A DNA stretch of 64,000 bases from Crocinitomicaceae bacterium (lineage in GTDB: Bacteria > Bacteroidota > Bacteroidia > Flavobacteriales_D > Crocinitomicaceae): contig JAHEIL010000017.1 in the NCBI GenBank assembly GCA_024639405.1, positions 40,252-104,251 of the forward strand, read 5' to 3'. A model generated the notes under the pieces. It did not search any database, was not told where the DNA came from, and was given only the letters and a program-made list of their open reading frames with translations. The translations under genes were made by a program, and so were the position numbers. How positions within the stretch are numbered: position 1 is the first letter of the stretch; each line of letters opens with the position of its first letter. Shown piece by piece: positions 48,167-57,159 of this stretch.

Positions 48167-48316
48167 TTAATTTAAACTAATGATTAATTTTTGTTGTTTT
48201 GTTTTAACAACTTCAGTTGATTTACTGTAATTTAAAATCTGTTGAAGAACGTTGTTAGATGGTGCAAGTTTCAACTCTTTTGCTGGAGCACTTTTAGAAG
48301 GGTAATTTTTATACAT
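48167..48316 (-). CDS. Small conserved-looking protein, 49 aa, unknown function
   Basis: Minus-strand ORF from an ATG at 48316 to a TAA at 48167, found by translating the 337-bp gap between 48059 and 48395. The protein starts MYKNYPSKSAPAKELKLAPS and ends with a lysine-rich KTKQQKLIISLN. The middle part has a QQILNYSKSTEVVKTK pattern that resembles small hypothetical proteins of about 45-50 aa I recall from Flavobacteria. No signal peptide. It has its own terminator hairpin, which supports a real gene. Too short for standard ORF cut-offs; function unknown. Confidence 0.6.
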   Translation of the reverse strand: MYKNYPSKSAPAKELKLAPSNNVLQQILNYSKSTEVVKTKQQKLIISLN

Positions 48317-48395
48317 AGGCAATAGCTAATTTTTTAACTAAAACGATGAACTTTTGAATTTAGTATATATGACTTAAAAAATTCTTGATTTCAAA

Positions 48396-50480
48396 TTAAT
48401 AAGCTCCGAACCAACGGCGTAAAAACCATTCTAAAGAAAGGAATAACAACAATAAGAAGAATAGTATTTTGTAATCTATTAAATCATTGAAATTGATTTC
48501 TTCATACGATACACTGGTAATATCTTTCCTATTTTTTAAATCTTGAAGCATTTCTTTGTATTTATCTAAGGTGTAAAAAGCACCTTTAGAACCTTTCGCT
48601 AGTTGCTGTAAAACCCCATGATTGGCTGCGTTATCCAAATCTTCAACCCCAATGTCTTCAACAATAAAAACACCTGATTTTTTAAATGTTCTAGAATTAT
48701 ACATTGTTTTAGCAAACCATGTGTATTTTCCAGGATTTAATTTTCCTAGATTCAGTTTATAAAAATCTCCTACAACAGAAAATTGATTGTTCAAGATTTT
48801 GCCTGAACCATTCACCAATTTAAAATTAATCAAAGGAGTTGTAATCGACTCCATAGATTCGTTGTAAAAATTCGCGTTAATTGTAATATCTTCAGCTTTT
48901 GTAAAGCGTTTTGGAGTTGTGATTTTTAATTGATCTCTATTTTCTTTGACAACTAAAAATTGAACCATTTTTGTTATCAATTCACTAAAATGATCAAATG
49001 ATTTGGTACGTGTATAATCATTGATTTTCCAACGCCAAATACCTTCACCAAACACAACTCCATTTTTACAACCTTCTTTTTGTTGAAAATATACTAATGG
49101 TGCCGTTTTAGAGATTTGTCCTACACGCTGGTACATTAAGATTGCTAAATCATTTGCAACTGTAATAGACCCAAACTTTGCTTGCAAGGGAGGGAAAAAT
49201 GAAATGGCTTCTTGTGTTTCAGGACTTAACTCAAATTGCTGAAATCCTTTATTGAATATTCCTTGTATTTCATCTGCCTGGTAATTTTTCCCAGAGATGT
49301 TTAATCCAATGTTTAATTTTTGTACAACAGAATTTGTTGTTGAAGGACCAATAAAATATAATGCAGGAATTTTAGCTGTTTGTATGGCGCTTACAATTGC
49401 AGGGTCATAGCCATTAGAAGGATTGTGCCAAACAATTAAATTATAACCTTTTACAACTTTATTCCAATCTTTCATCAATACTGTTTCAACTTGATTGTTC
49501 AAATCTGCTTCAAGCACTTGTTTCATCGCAGCAATATCAGGATGTGGCGCATTGGCTAACAGCAGTATTTTATTACGCGAATCAATCACTTCTAAGTAAA
49601 ACACACGTTTGTTATTGGAATAATTCAATTCATTGGACGCTGAACTGACTTGAATTGAATATGTTTGAAACCCTATTTCATTCGCATCAACTTCAAAATT
49701 AAGATGCTGAAAATCGTGCACACTTTTGTTGTAATTAAGATTTTTCTTAGCAATGATTTTTCCGTTTTTTAAAACACTCACGGTTGCAGTTGCACCACTC
49801 ATTTTAATTCCTTCTAAATCTACTTCAATAGGAAAAGAGTTTTTATAAAACGCCACATCATTTACCGATATATTCTTGATCAATTGGTCTTTTTTAGACA
49901 AGGTATCTCCTACTCCTAAGGTATAAACTGGGGTAAATTTTAGTTTTTCAGCACTGTAAATAGGATGCACACCTTTGTTAAAATTCCCATCTGAAATAAG
50001 AATCACACCTCCGATGTTTCGTGTGTAATAATCTGAATTTATTTTTTCAAATGCAGCTGAAAGATTCGTAAAAAGACCATTTAATGGATTGTTTCGTGTA
50101 TAGACTGCTTGGTCATCAACATGCATTTCAACCAATGAATAATCGGTTGCCAATTCCGATCTAAGTTCATTTTGAAATGCTTGAATGGTCGGTTTAACAT
50201 GTGAACTATCTTTATAATTTAACAACGAAGATGAATTATCAACAACAAAAATAATAATCGGTTTTTCAATTCTTAAGTTGCTTGCCTCAAATAAAATGCC
50301 CAATATCAAAGCGCCAATACAAAATAAAACGGCTGTTCTTAAACCAATCATCAACAATCTCCAATGCTTTGCTAATGATAAAAACCAGGCATTCTTTGCA
50401 TACAACCATTTGGCAGCAACAAACGAAATTAGCGCCCATGGTATGAGCCAGAATAATGAATGATCAGAAAATACTTGCAT
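48396..50480 (-). CDS. Membrane-anchored VWA-domain protein (BatA-like architecture)
   Basis: 694 aa. N-terminal TM helices about 8-25 and 42-65, then a von Willebrand A domain with the MIDAS start DNSSS (Asp81, Ser83, Ser85), ILISDGNFNKG and YTLGVGDT. Two or more beta-rich domains follow (about 225-620). A C-terminal TM (about 672-686) precedes the final EWFLRRWFGAY. The layout is seen in Bacteroidota aerotolerance/VWA and glutamine-amidotransferase-like membrane proteins of unknown function. Monocistronic on the minus strand. Confidence 0.8.
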   Translation of the reverse strand: MQVFSDHSLFWLIPWALISFVAAKWLYAKNAWFLSLAKHWRLLMIGLRTAVLFCIGALILGILFEASNLRIEKPIIIFVVDNSSSLLNYKDSSHVKPTIQAFQNELRSELATDYSLVEMHVDDQAVYTRNNPLNGLFTNLSAAFEKINSDYYTRNIGGVILISDGNFNKGVHPIYSAEKLKFTPVYTLGVGDTLSKKDQLIKNISVNDVAFYKNSFPIEVDLEGIKMSGATATVSVLKNGKIIAKKNLNYNKSVHDFQHLNFEVDANEIGFQTYSIQVSSASNELNYSNNKRVFYLEVIDSRNKILLLANAPHPDIAAMKQVLEADLNNQVETVLMKDWNKVVKGYNLIVWHNPSNGYDPAIVSAIQTAKIPALYFIGPSTTNSVVQKLNIGLNISGKNYQADEIQGIFNKGFQQFELSPETQEAISFFPPLQAKFGSITVANDLAILMYQRVGQISKTAPLVYFQQKEGCKNGVVFGEGIWRWKINDYTRTKSFDHFSELITKMVQFLVVKENRDQLKITTPKRFTKAEDITINANFYNESMESITTPLINFKLVNGSGKILNNQFSVVGDFYKLNLGKLNPGKYTWFAKTMYNSRTFKKSGVFIVEDIGVEDLDNAANHGVLQQLAKGSKGAFYTLDKYKEMLQDLKNRKDITSVSYEEINFNDLIDYKILFFLLLLFLSLEWFLRRWFGAY

Positions 50481-50623
50481 ACAGACTTCGAATTTACAAA
50501 AGTTTCAGGGATCGCAGAAAGCATTTTAAAGGAATTTTAAACTTCCAATTGAAAAAAGAGCTATTTACCTAATTTTGCAACCCTACATAAACAATAGCGC
50601 AACCTTTTTTTTGGTAGTAAAGT

Positions 50624-50654
50624 TTTGTGTTAAAGTTTTTTTGAAGTAAGTTTG
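50624..50654 (+). promoter_or_regulatory. Consensus promoter of the 3-hydroxyacyl-CoA dehydrogenase gene (TTTG-N19-TAAGTTTG)
   Basis: TTTG at 50624-50627 and TAAGTTTG at 50647-50654 with 19-nt spacing. A second possible -7 box, TAATTTTG, is at 50570-50577 with TTG at 50549-50551. Confidence 0.7.
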
Positions 50655-50735
50655 CTCCAATTTAACAGCCGTGTTTTTTAGCTTGTTTTACAATTCTTAC
50701 AAGTGATTAAAAACCTCATCAAACAAATTAAACAT

Positions 50736-51626
50736 ATGAAAAAAGTAGCCGTTATTGGATCAGGTACCATGGGAAATGGAATTGCACATGTATTTGCTCA
50801 ATTTGGATACGAAGTGTCATTAATTGATATTTCACAAGTCTCTTTGGATAAAGGAATGGCAACAATTGCTAAAAACCTAGATCGTCAAGTCGCGAAAGAA
50901 GCCATCACTGAAGCAGCTAAAAATGCAACAATTGCGAATTTGAGAACTTTCACTTCTATGGAAGAAGGTGTTAAAGGTGTTGATTTAGTGGTTGAAGCGG
51001 CTACAGAAAATGTTGATTTAAAATTAAAAATCTTTACGGATCTTGATAAATTTACTGCTCCACATGTAATTTTAGCATCGAACACATCTTCGATATCTAT
51101 TACACAAATCGCAGCAGTTACATCTCGACCAGACAAAGTAATTGGAATGCATTTCATGAATCCAGTTCCTGTAATGAAATTAGTAGAAATTATCCGTGGT
51201 TACTCAACTTCTGATGAAGTTACTGCAACTATTATGGAAACGTCTCGCAAGTTAAACAAAGTGCCTGTTGAAGTAAATGATTATCCAGGCTTTGTTGCCA
51301 ATCGAATCTTAATGCCAATGATCAATGAAGCCATCATTACATTGTTTGAGGGTGTTGCAGGTGTTGAGGAAATTGACACAGTGATGAAATTAGGCATGGC
51401 GCATCCAATGGGACCATTGCAATTAGCAGATTTTATTGGATTGGATGTTTGTTTAGCAATTTTGAATGTTTTACACGAAGGCTTTGGCAATCCAAAATAT
51501 GCACCTTGTCCACTTTTAGTGAATATGGTAATGGCTGGAAAAAAAGGTGTTAAATCTGGTGAAGGGTTTTACAGTTGGAACCATGGTACGAAAGATTTAA
51601 TCGTTTCACCAAACTTCAAGAAATAA
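50736..51626 (+). CDS. 3-hydroxybutyryl-CoA / 3-hydroxyacyl-CoA dehydrogenase
   Basis: 296 aa from the ATG at 50736 (MKKVAVIGSGTMGNGIAHVF); the GTG at 50703 gives an 11-residue extension that does not fit the family. NAD-binding GSGTMG, SNTSSISITQIAA, HFMNPVPVMKLVEII with catalytic His, and NDYPGFVANRILMPMINEA are present. This is a stand-alone enzyme of the Hbd/FadB2 type, acting in beta-oxidation or butanoate metabolism. A bidirectional terminator follows. Confidence 0.93.
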   Translation: MKKVAVIGSGTMGNGIAHVFAQFGYEVSLIDISQVSLDKGMATIAKNLDRQVAKEAITEAAKNATIANLRTFTSMEEGVKGVDLVVEAATENVDLKLKIFTDLDKFTAPHVILASNTSSISITQIAAVTSRPDKVIGMHFMNPVPVMKLVEIIRGYSTSDEVTATIMETSRKLNKVPVEVNDYPGFVANRILMPMINEAIITLFEGVAGVEEIDTVMKLGMAHPMGPLQLADFIGLDVCLAILNVLHEGFGNPKYAPCPLLVNMVMAGKKGVKSGEGFYSWNHGTKDLIVSPNFKK

Positions 51627-51647
51627 AGAAATAAAGCAATTATAAGC

Positions 51648-51678
51648 AAAAAAACCACCTTTTTAAGGTGGTTTTTTT
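51648..51678. terminator. Bidirectional terminator
   Basis: Stem AACCACCTT (51653-51661) with AAGGTGGTT (51665-51673), flanked by A- and T-runs; between convergent hbd-type and POT genes. Confidence 0.9.
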
Positions 51679-51704
51679 ATTTCACTAAATATAAAGTCAG
51701 ATCA

Positions 51705-53186
51705 TTACTTTACTTCTCCCATTAACTTTTTGATGAAGGGAGATATTACTATTAACAATACTCCAGCAACTAATGCATATATTGCTAATTGATGGTAGCC
51801 ATTTGTGTATGAAATCAATTTTTCAGTAGCTGTTGCTTTTTCATCTGGACTAGCCATTCCTGCTCCTAATATTCCAGCAACGTATTGACCGTATGCAGAA
51901 GCCAAAAACCACATTCCCATCATCACTCCCCACAAATGTTTCGGAGCTAATTTTGTCATTATCGATAAGCCAATTGGCGACAAACACAATTCTCCTAAGG
52001 TAATAATGAAATAAGCTAAAGTAAAAATATTCAAAGAAGTTTTTCCATTTAAATCAGCAAAGAAACGTGTTGCATAAAACACATAAAAAGCAAGCGCTAA
52101 AAACAAAAATCCTAAACCGAATTTAATGATTGTATTCGGTTCTATTTTGCGTTTCGCCATCCATAACCAAACCAAACCAATCAAGGCACTAAACACAATT
52201 ACAAAAACTGAATTAGATGTATTATTGACAACGTTTGGATCAATCTTAACTCCCACTAGGCTATCTTTTAAGTTATTCAAAGCAAACAAAGACAAAGAAC
52301 CTCCACTTTGTTCAAAAAACGCCCAAAAAACAATTGAGAATACAATGAAAAACAAAGCTGCTAAAAGTTTCTTGTTTTCTTGTTTCGTTAGTTTACGCAT
52401 TTCCAATCCTAAATACACCAACGTTGCAGGTCCAATGATATACATAAACAAATCTGTATAGGCTGTATTCTGAACCATGATTAAAATAAATGGAATGCAC
52501 AACAACGAACCTATAAACACGAGCAATTCACGCGTAGTTCGTTTCTTCTTTGGCAGATGTTGTAACGGTGAATCACCAATTGGTCCCAATGTTTTTTTCG
52601 TAAACCAAAACGTCAACAAACCAATTGACATAACGATACCAGCTAATGAAAACGCAATGTTCCACGAATAGGATTTACCGATCCAAACACATAAGAAACC
52701 GCCCAATAAAGCACCAACATTAATACCCGTGTAAAACAAGCCAAATCCAGCATCTCGTCTTGAATCACCTTCTTTGTACAAAGCGCCTACCATCGTAGAA
52801 ATGTTTGGTTTAAAAAACCCTGTTCCAATGACTGTAAAACTAATTCCGATGAAGAATAATTTCTCTGGAGAAAATGCCAAGATTGAACTTCCAATAATCA
52901 TTAAAGCTCCACCCCAAAACAAAGACTTTTTAAATCCTAAAATTTTATCAGCAAACAAACCTCCAATAAACGTAAAAGCATAAACAAAGGCTTGAATTGC
53001 TCCATACTTCAAATTTGCTTCTTGTTCTTTAAACAGTAATTCACTTACCATAAAGACCGTTAACATGCCACGCATTCCGTAAAACGAAAAACGTTCCCAC
53101 ATTTCACTTAAAAATAAATACCACAGTTGTTTTGGGTACTTTCCTTTGAAATCTTGAATCGATTCGATTGTAACTTGATTTTCCAT
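51705..53186 (-). CDS. POT-family proton-coupled oligopeptide transporter
   Basis: 493 aa. N-terminus with the POT ExWER motif (SEMWERFSFYGMRGMLTVFM) in helix 1, GxxxADxxxG-type loop GGLFADKILGF, and FYTGINVGALLG. About 14 hydrophobic helices. It imports di- and tripeptides with protons. A similar gene lies upstream on the same strand (53238-54953), with a terminator between them. Peptides could come from the DPP-IV peptidase at 17.3 kb. Confidence 0.92.
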   Translation of the reverse strand: MENQVTIESIQDFKGKYPKQLWYLFLSEMWERFSFYGMRGMLTVFMVSELLFKEQEANLKYGAIQAFVYAFTFIGGLFADKILGFKKSLFWGGALMIIGSSILAFSPEKLFFIGISFTVIGTGFFKPNISTMVGALYKEGDSRRDAGFGLFYTGINVGALLGGFLCVWIGKSYSWNIAFSLAGIVMSIGLLTFWFTKKTLGPIGDSPLQHLPKKKRTTRELLVFIGSLLCIPFILIMVQNTAYTDLFMYIIGPATLVYLGLEMRKLTKQENKKLLAALFFIVFSIVFWAFFEQSGGSLSLFALNNLKDSLVGVKIDPNVVNNTSNSVFVIVFSALIGLVWLWMAKRKIEPNTIIKFGLGFLFLALAFYVFYATRFFADLNGKTSLNIFTLAYFIITLGELCLSPIGLSIMTKLAPKHLWGVMMGMWFLASAYGQYVAGILGAGMASPDEKATATEKLISYTNGYHQLAIYALVAGVLLIVISPFIKKLMGEVK

Positions 53187-53199
53187 AGTTATAGTTTAT

Positions 53200-53228
53200 A
53201 AAAAAAACCTCCTTGTTGAAGGAGGTTT
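53200..53228 (-). terminator. Terminator between the two POT genes
   Basis: Stem AAACCTCCTT (53205-53214) with AAGGAGGTTT (53219-53228), followed on the minus strand by a T-run. Confidence 0.85.
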
Positions 53229-53237
53229 TAAAATTTA

Positions 53238-54953
53238 TTAGATTACGTTATTCTCACGCATTACTTTATTCAGCCATTTTAACATTAAAATTAAAACAAC
53301 AGCAGCTGCTAGTACTAATCCAAAGTTCAACAAGAAGAAGTTTTGTTTTTCTGGAATTGTTTCCCATAAACTTGATAACATACCAGAAAGCTTGTTTCCA
53401 ACTGAAATCGCTAAGAAAAATCCTCCCATCATCAATGCTGTAATTCGAGGTGGCGATAACTTAGAAACCAATGATAATCCCATTGGAGACAAACATAGTT
53501 CACCAATTGTAATTACTCCATAAGAAGCAAATAACCATAATGAACCTGCTTTAGCAGACAAACCATTTGTAGCAAATACAGCTCCAACCATTACTAAAGC
53601 AGACAATGCTGTAATAATTAAACCAATAGCAATTTTTGTAGGTGTACTTGGTTCTTTTTTCTTTCTACGCATAAAACCGAAGAATCCAACAACAACTGGT
53701 GTTAACACAACAACCCAGAATGGATTGATGGATTGATACAATTCTGTAGAATACAATTTCAAGTCTTTTCCTTTCGCAGGAATTTGATCTTTTGGCAATG
53801 TTTCAAAGTATTTTCTTGACTTCTCTAATTGAGAAATGTGTTCTGAATATTTTGCTTTAGCTTTTAATTCTTCTTTCGAAACTGCTGGCATTTTTTCTTC
53901 AACACCTCTTAAAGAATCAATTGTTGCTTTGAATGATTTGTCATCAGAAGAAACAATATCATTGTTGACAACAACTTGAGCCATTCCAATTTTGTTTGCC
54001 GTATTAGCAACTCCTTCAGACATGTTTCTGTTCGTGTGATCTTCTGCCCAAACTGTTAATGCATCTCCATTTTGGTGGAAAATTGCAAAGAACAAAATAA
54101 CACAAGTAAACACAGCTAATAAAGCTTTAATTGCTCTACTCTCTTTCGCTTCAGCTGTAAATGCTAAATAAATAAAGAAAGCAATTACAGGTAAACAACC
54201 AATAATAAACGCATCGTTTGTATCTGAACCCAAGAAATTTCCAGGAATCAAATATCCTATTACACCAAAAACAAACATAGGTACAACAGTTAATCCTAAA
54301 ATTTTAACCGTTGGCATATCTCCTTTTTCAACTGGTTTCACAACGTCTACATGTTTGATGTGTTTAGTTCCCAATAAGAAGATAACTACACCCACTAACA
54401 TTCCAACACCTGCTGCTGCAAAAGCATAACCCCAACCATAATTGATACGCATAAACGCTGCTACGAAATTACAAATGAACGCTCCGATATTAATACCCAT
54501 GTAAAAGATGTTGTAACCCGCATCTTTTTTGTCTTTCATATCATCTGAACTGTATAAATTCCCGACTAAAGTAGAAATGTTTGGTTTGAAAAAACCGTTA
54601 CCTAAAATGATTAAAAACAAGGCTAAGTAAAATGAAGGGACTGTATGTAATGACAACATAAAATAACCTGCCGACATCATCAAACCACCCATAACGATTG
54701 ATCTTCTATATCCAAGAATTCTATCAGCCAATAAACCACCAATAAAAGGTGTTAAATAAACCAATCCTAAATACGTTCCGTAAATATCTGATTTCTTAGC
54801 AGCATCAAATCCCATTCCGCCGTTATTCCATCCATCTACCATGTAAAGAGAGAAAATCCCTAACATTAAATAGTAACCAAAACGCTCCCACATTTCGGTA
54901 CCGAACAAATACCATAATCCTTTCGGATGTCCATTTTGTGATTTATTTTCCAT
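53238..54953 (-). CDS. POT-family oligopeptide transporter with extra periplasmic insertion
   Basis: 571 aa from the ATG at 54953 (MENKSQNGHPKGLWYLFGTE). The longer frame to 55136 runs across the promoter and start of the divergent tatD gene and is rejected. POT motifs EMWERFGYY, GGLLADRILGY and FYMGINIGAFI are present. Compared with the neighbouring paralogue it has about 80 extra residues between helices (region with HTNRNMSEGVANTANKIG and a coiled part EELKAKAKYSEHISQLEKS), probably exposed outside the membrane. Tandem paralogue of the 51705-53186 gene. Confidence 0.9.
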   Translation of the reverse strand: MENKSQNGHPKGLWYLFGTEMWERFGYYLMLGIFSLYMVDGWNNGGMGFDAAKKSDIYGTYLGLVYLTPFIGGLLADRILGYRRSIVMGGLMMSAGYFMLSLHTVPSFYLALFLIILGNGFFKPNISTLVGNLYSSDDMKDKKDAGYNIFYMGINIGAFICNFVAAFMRINYGWGYAFAAAGVGMLVGVVIFLLGTKHIKHVDVVKPVEKGDMPTVKILGLTVVPMFVFGVIGYLIPGNFLGSDTNDAFIIGCLPVIAFFIYLAFTAEAKESRAIKALLAVFTCVILFFAIFHQNGDALTVWAEDHTNRNMSEGVANTANKIGMAQVVVNNDIVSSDDKSFKATIDSLRGVEEKMPAVSKEELKAKAKYSEHISQLEKSRKYFETLPKDQIPAKGKDLKLYSTELYQSINPFWVVVLTPVVVGFFGFMRRKKKEPSTPTKIAIGLIITALSALVMVGAVFATNGLSAKAGSLWLFASYGVITIGELCLSPMGLSLVSKLSPPRITALMMGGFFLAISVGNKLSGMLSSLWETIPEKQNFFLLNFGLVLAAAVVLILMLKWLNKVMRENNVI

Positions 54954-55019
54954 AGTTTTTATAAAGTTTAAGTTTGTGAAAATAGAAAAATTTTTAACAC
55001 TATTCAATTTTTCATTTAC

Positions 55020-55027
55020 TAACTTTG
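55020..55027 (+). promoter_or_regulatory. -7 promoter box of tatD-tcdA
   Basis: TAACTTTG matches TAnnTTTG and ends 4 nt before the ATG at 55032, so transcription probably starts at or next to the start codon. Confidence 0.55.
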
Positions 55028-55031
55028 TAAC

Positions 55032-55685
55032 ATGCTCATCAATATCCATACGCATCATTTTCAAAATCAAGGAATTGAAATAATAAACAAAGAGGACAAT
55101 CCATTCTCTAACGGACTCTTTTCGTATGGAATTCACCCTTGGAACGCAGAAAAATGGGTTGAATTTAAATCAAAATTGACTAGTGAACTAACGAAAGAAA
55201 ACTGTGTTGCAATTGGAGAAATTGGATTAGACAAATTAAAAGGCCCAACTTTACAAGACCAAATAGAAGTTTTCAAAGCTCAAATTTCAATTGCTGAACA
55301 ACAACAACTTCCCATCATTATCCATTGTGTGAAAGCATGGAACGAAATAAAACTATTGAAACAACAAATGAAGCCTCAACAAGCTTGGATTTACCATGGA
55401 TTTGAAAAAGCAGCTTTGGTGGAAGATGTCGTAAATTCAACTACCTATCTAAGTTTTGGAGCTAGAATTTTAACAAATACAAAACTACAAGAAGCATTGT
55501 TAAAAGTTCCTATGAATCAGTTATTTCTAGAAACCGATACAGCAGATTGTTCAATTTTAACGCTATATGAGTTCGTTTCAAAACTAAAAAATATACCTTT
55601 GCAAGAATTAGAAATTTCAATTGAACAAAATTTTAAACGCGTTTTTACAAAATGGAAAAATGGCTTGAACGTACAGCACTTCTGA
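55032..55685 (+). CDS. TatD-family metal-dependent hydrolase
   Basis: 217 aa. Metal ligands of the TIM-barrel amidohydrolase fold: HTHH (His6/His8), GEIGLD, IIHCVKAWNE, YHGF and LETD. It is shorter than E. coli TatD (about 260 aa), as usual for Bacteroidota members. Family members are 3'-5' exonucleases or DNA-repair nucleases. Its 3' end overlaps tcdA by 34 nt. Confidence 0.88.
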   Translation: MLINIHTHHFQNQGIEIINKEDNPFSNGLFSYGIHPWNAEKWVEFKSKLTSELTKENCVAIGEIGLDKLKGPTLQDQIEVFKAQISIAEQQQLPIIIHCVKAWNEIKLLKQQMKPQQAWIYHGFEKAALVEDVVNSTTYLSFGARILTNTKLQEALLKVPMNQLFLETDTADCSILTLYEFVSKLKNIPLQELEISIEQNFKRVFTKWKNGLNVQHF

Positions 55686-56413
55686 TAGACGAAAATAAGT
55701 TAGATAAATTAGCAAATTCACATGTTTTAATTGTTGGTTTGGGTGGCGTAGGTTCGTTTGCTGCCGAATTTATTTGTCGTGCTGGAGTTGGACGAATGAC
55801 CATTATTGACGGAGATAATTTTGATGAAACCAATAAAAACAGACAATTAACTGCCTTAGATTCTACAATTGGAAGAAACAAAGCAAAGGTGTTGGGAGAA
55901 CGTTTATTGGACATCAATCCTAAATTAAATTTAACTGTTATTGAAGAATTTGTATTACCTGATCGTGTATGGGAAATATTGAAAGAAGCCAAACCAGATT
56001 ATGTCATGGATTGCATAGATTCAGTAACGCCAAAATTAGAATGGATTAAAGCTACGAAAGTCTTAAAATACAAATTAATATCGCATTTGGGAGCTGGTGG
56101 AAAAATGGATCCAACAAAAGTTCAAGTTGTTAATTTAACGCAAACACATAATTGCAAATTGGCAACGCATTTAAAAAAACGCTTAAAAAAAGACGGGATT
56201 CATTTCAAAACAATTCGTGCCGTTTTCTCTTCTGAATTACAACAAAAAAAATCGTTGAAATTAACGGATGGTTCTAACTTTAAACGTTCTTTCTACGGAA
56301 CAGTAAGTTACATGCCTGCATTGTTTGGGTTAATGGGCGCAGCTGATGTGATTCGCTACTTAATGGAAGATGATGGCAGAAAAATGAAAGCTCGTATTCT
56401 TACAGAAGATTAA
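55652..56413 (+). CDS. tcdA: tRNA threonylcarbamoyladenosine dehydratase
   Basis: 253 aa ThiF/E1-like protein. ATP-binding GLGGVGSFAAE, the DGDNFDETNKNRQLTALDST motif, DCIDSVTPKLEWI and LGAGGKMDPTKVQV, as in TcdA (YgdL/CsdL), which cyclises t6A37 in tRNA to ct6A. It overlaps tatD by 34 nt and the convergent truC by 4 nt (a TTAA double stop). Both neighbours at this junction are tRNA-modifying enzymes. Confidence 0.92.
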   Translation: MEKWLERTALLIDENKLDKLANSHVLIVGLGGVGSFAAEFICRAGVGRMTIIDGDNFDETNKNRQLTALDSTIGRNKAKVLGERLLDINPKLNLTVIEEFVLPDRVWEILKEAKPDYVMDCIDSVTPKLEWIKATKVLKYKLISHLGAGGKMDPTKVQVVNLTQTHNCKLATHLKKRLKKDGIHFKTIRAVFSSELQQKKSLKLTDGSNFKRSFYGTVSYMPALFGLMGAADVIRYLMEDDGRKMKARILTED

Positions 56414-57111
56414 ACTTTTTCCGACAACCGTTCGATTGTCAACTCAAAATCAGCAGGTAAATTTGCTTTAAAAGTCATTTCTTGATGAGAGATTGGATGT
56501 TTGAACGTTAATTCATTTGCATGCAATAACATTGAGTTCATCCCCCATTTTTCTAAAAACAATTTGTTTTGCTTGTTACAACCGTGTGGACGATCACCAA
56601 TAATTGGATGAAAAATATGTGCAAAATGCTTGCGAATTTGATGCATCCGACCTGTTTCTGGATTCACTTCTACTAAAGAAAAGCGTGCCGTTGAAAATTT
56701 CCCATTAGGAATTTCAATTTCAAAGTGTTGAAGTAATCTAAAATGAGTAAGCGCATCTTGCACCTTCCCTGACTCGTTGGTCAATGCATAATCAATTGTG
56801 CCTTTTTCAGCAATAAACCCACGAACAAGTGCCAAGTATTTTTTCTCAACGAATCGGTTCATAAATGCCATTTGTAATAATTTATTCACTTCTTCATTCA
56901 AAGCAAACACCAATAAACCACTTGTTTTTCGATCTAAACGATGCACAGGATACACTTTTTGACCGATTTGGTCACGCAATACTTGAATGGCAAATTCACT
57001 AGCATCTGCAGCCATTGGCGATCGATGTACCAATAAACCATTGGGTTTATTAATGACAACCATGACCTCATCTTGGTAAATGATATCCAAAAACGTTTTT
57101 TCTAATTGCAA
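56410..57111 (-). CDS. truC: tRNA pseudouridine synthase (TruC-like, RluA family)
   Basis: 233 aa with a TTG start at 57111; the next in-frame ATG would cut into the conserved IIYQDEVMVVINKPNG region. Catalytic motif HRLDRKTSG with Asp60. The N-terminal layout (YQDE, NKPNGLLVHRS, VLRDQIGQKVYPVHRLD) aligns closely with E. coli TruC, which makes pseudouridine-65 in tRNAs; a broader RluA function is possible. Confidence 0.85.
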   Translation of the reverse strand: MQLEKTFLDIIYQDEVMVVINKPNGLLVHRSPMAADASEFAIQVLRDQIGQKVYPVHRLDRKTSGLLVFALNEEVNKLLQMAFMNRFVEKKYLALVRGFIAEKGTIDYALTNESGKVQDALTHFRLLQHFEIEIPNGKFSTARFSLVEVNPETGRMHQIRKHFAHIFHPIIGDRPHGCNKQNKLFLEKWGMNSMLLHANELTFKHPISHQEMTFKANLPADFELTIERLSEKV

Positions 57112-57129
57112 AATTGCTGATTTAAGGAT

Positions 57130-57155
57130 AAAAAAAGAGCCCTTTCGGACTCTTT
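57130..57155 (-). terminator. Terminator of clpC
   Basis: Stem AAAGAG (57134-57139) with CTCTTT (57150-57155) and partial inner pairing, followed on the minus strand by a T-run (complement of 57129-57136). Confidence 0.7.
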
Positions 57156-57159
57156 CTAT

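Noticed and set aside
55032..55136. N-terminal extension of the upstream POT transporter (62 extra residues)
   Set aside because: This stretch would overlap the start and promoter of the divergent tatD gene; the family start is at 54953.
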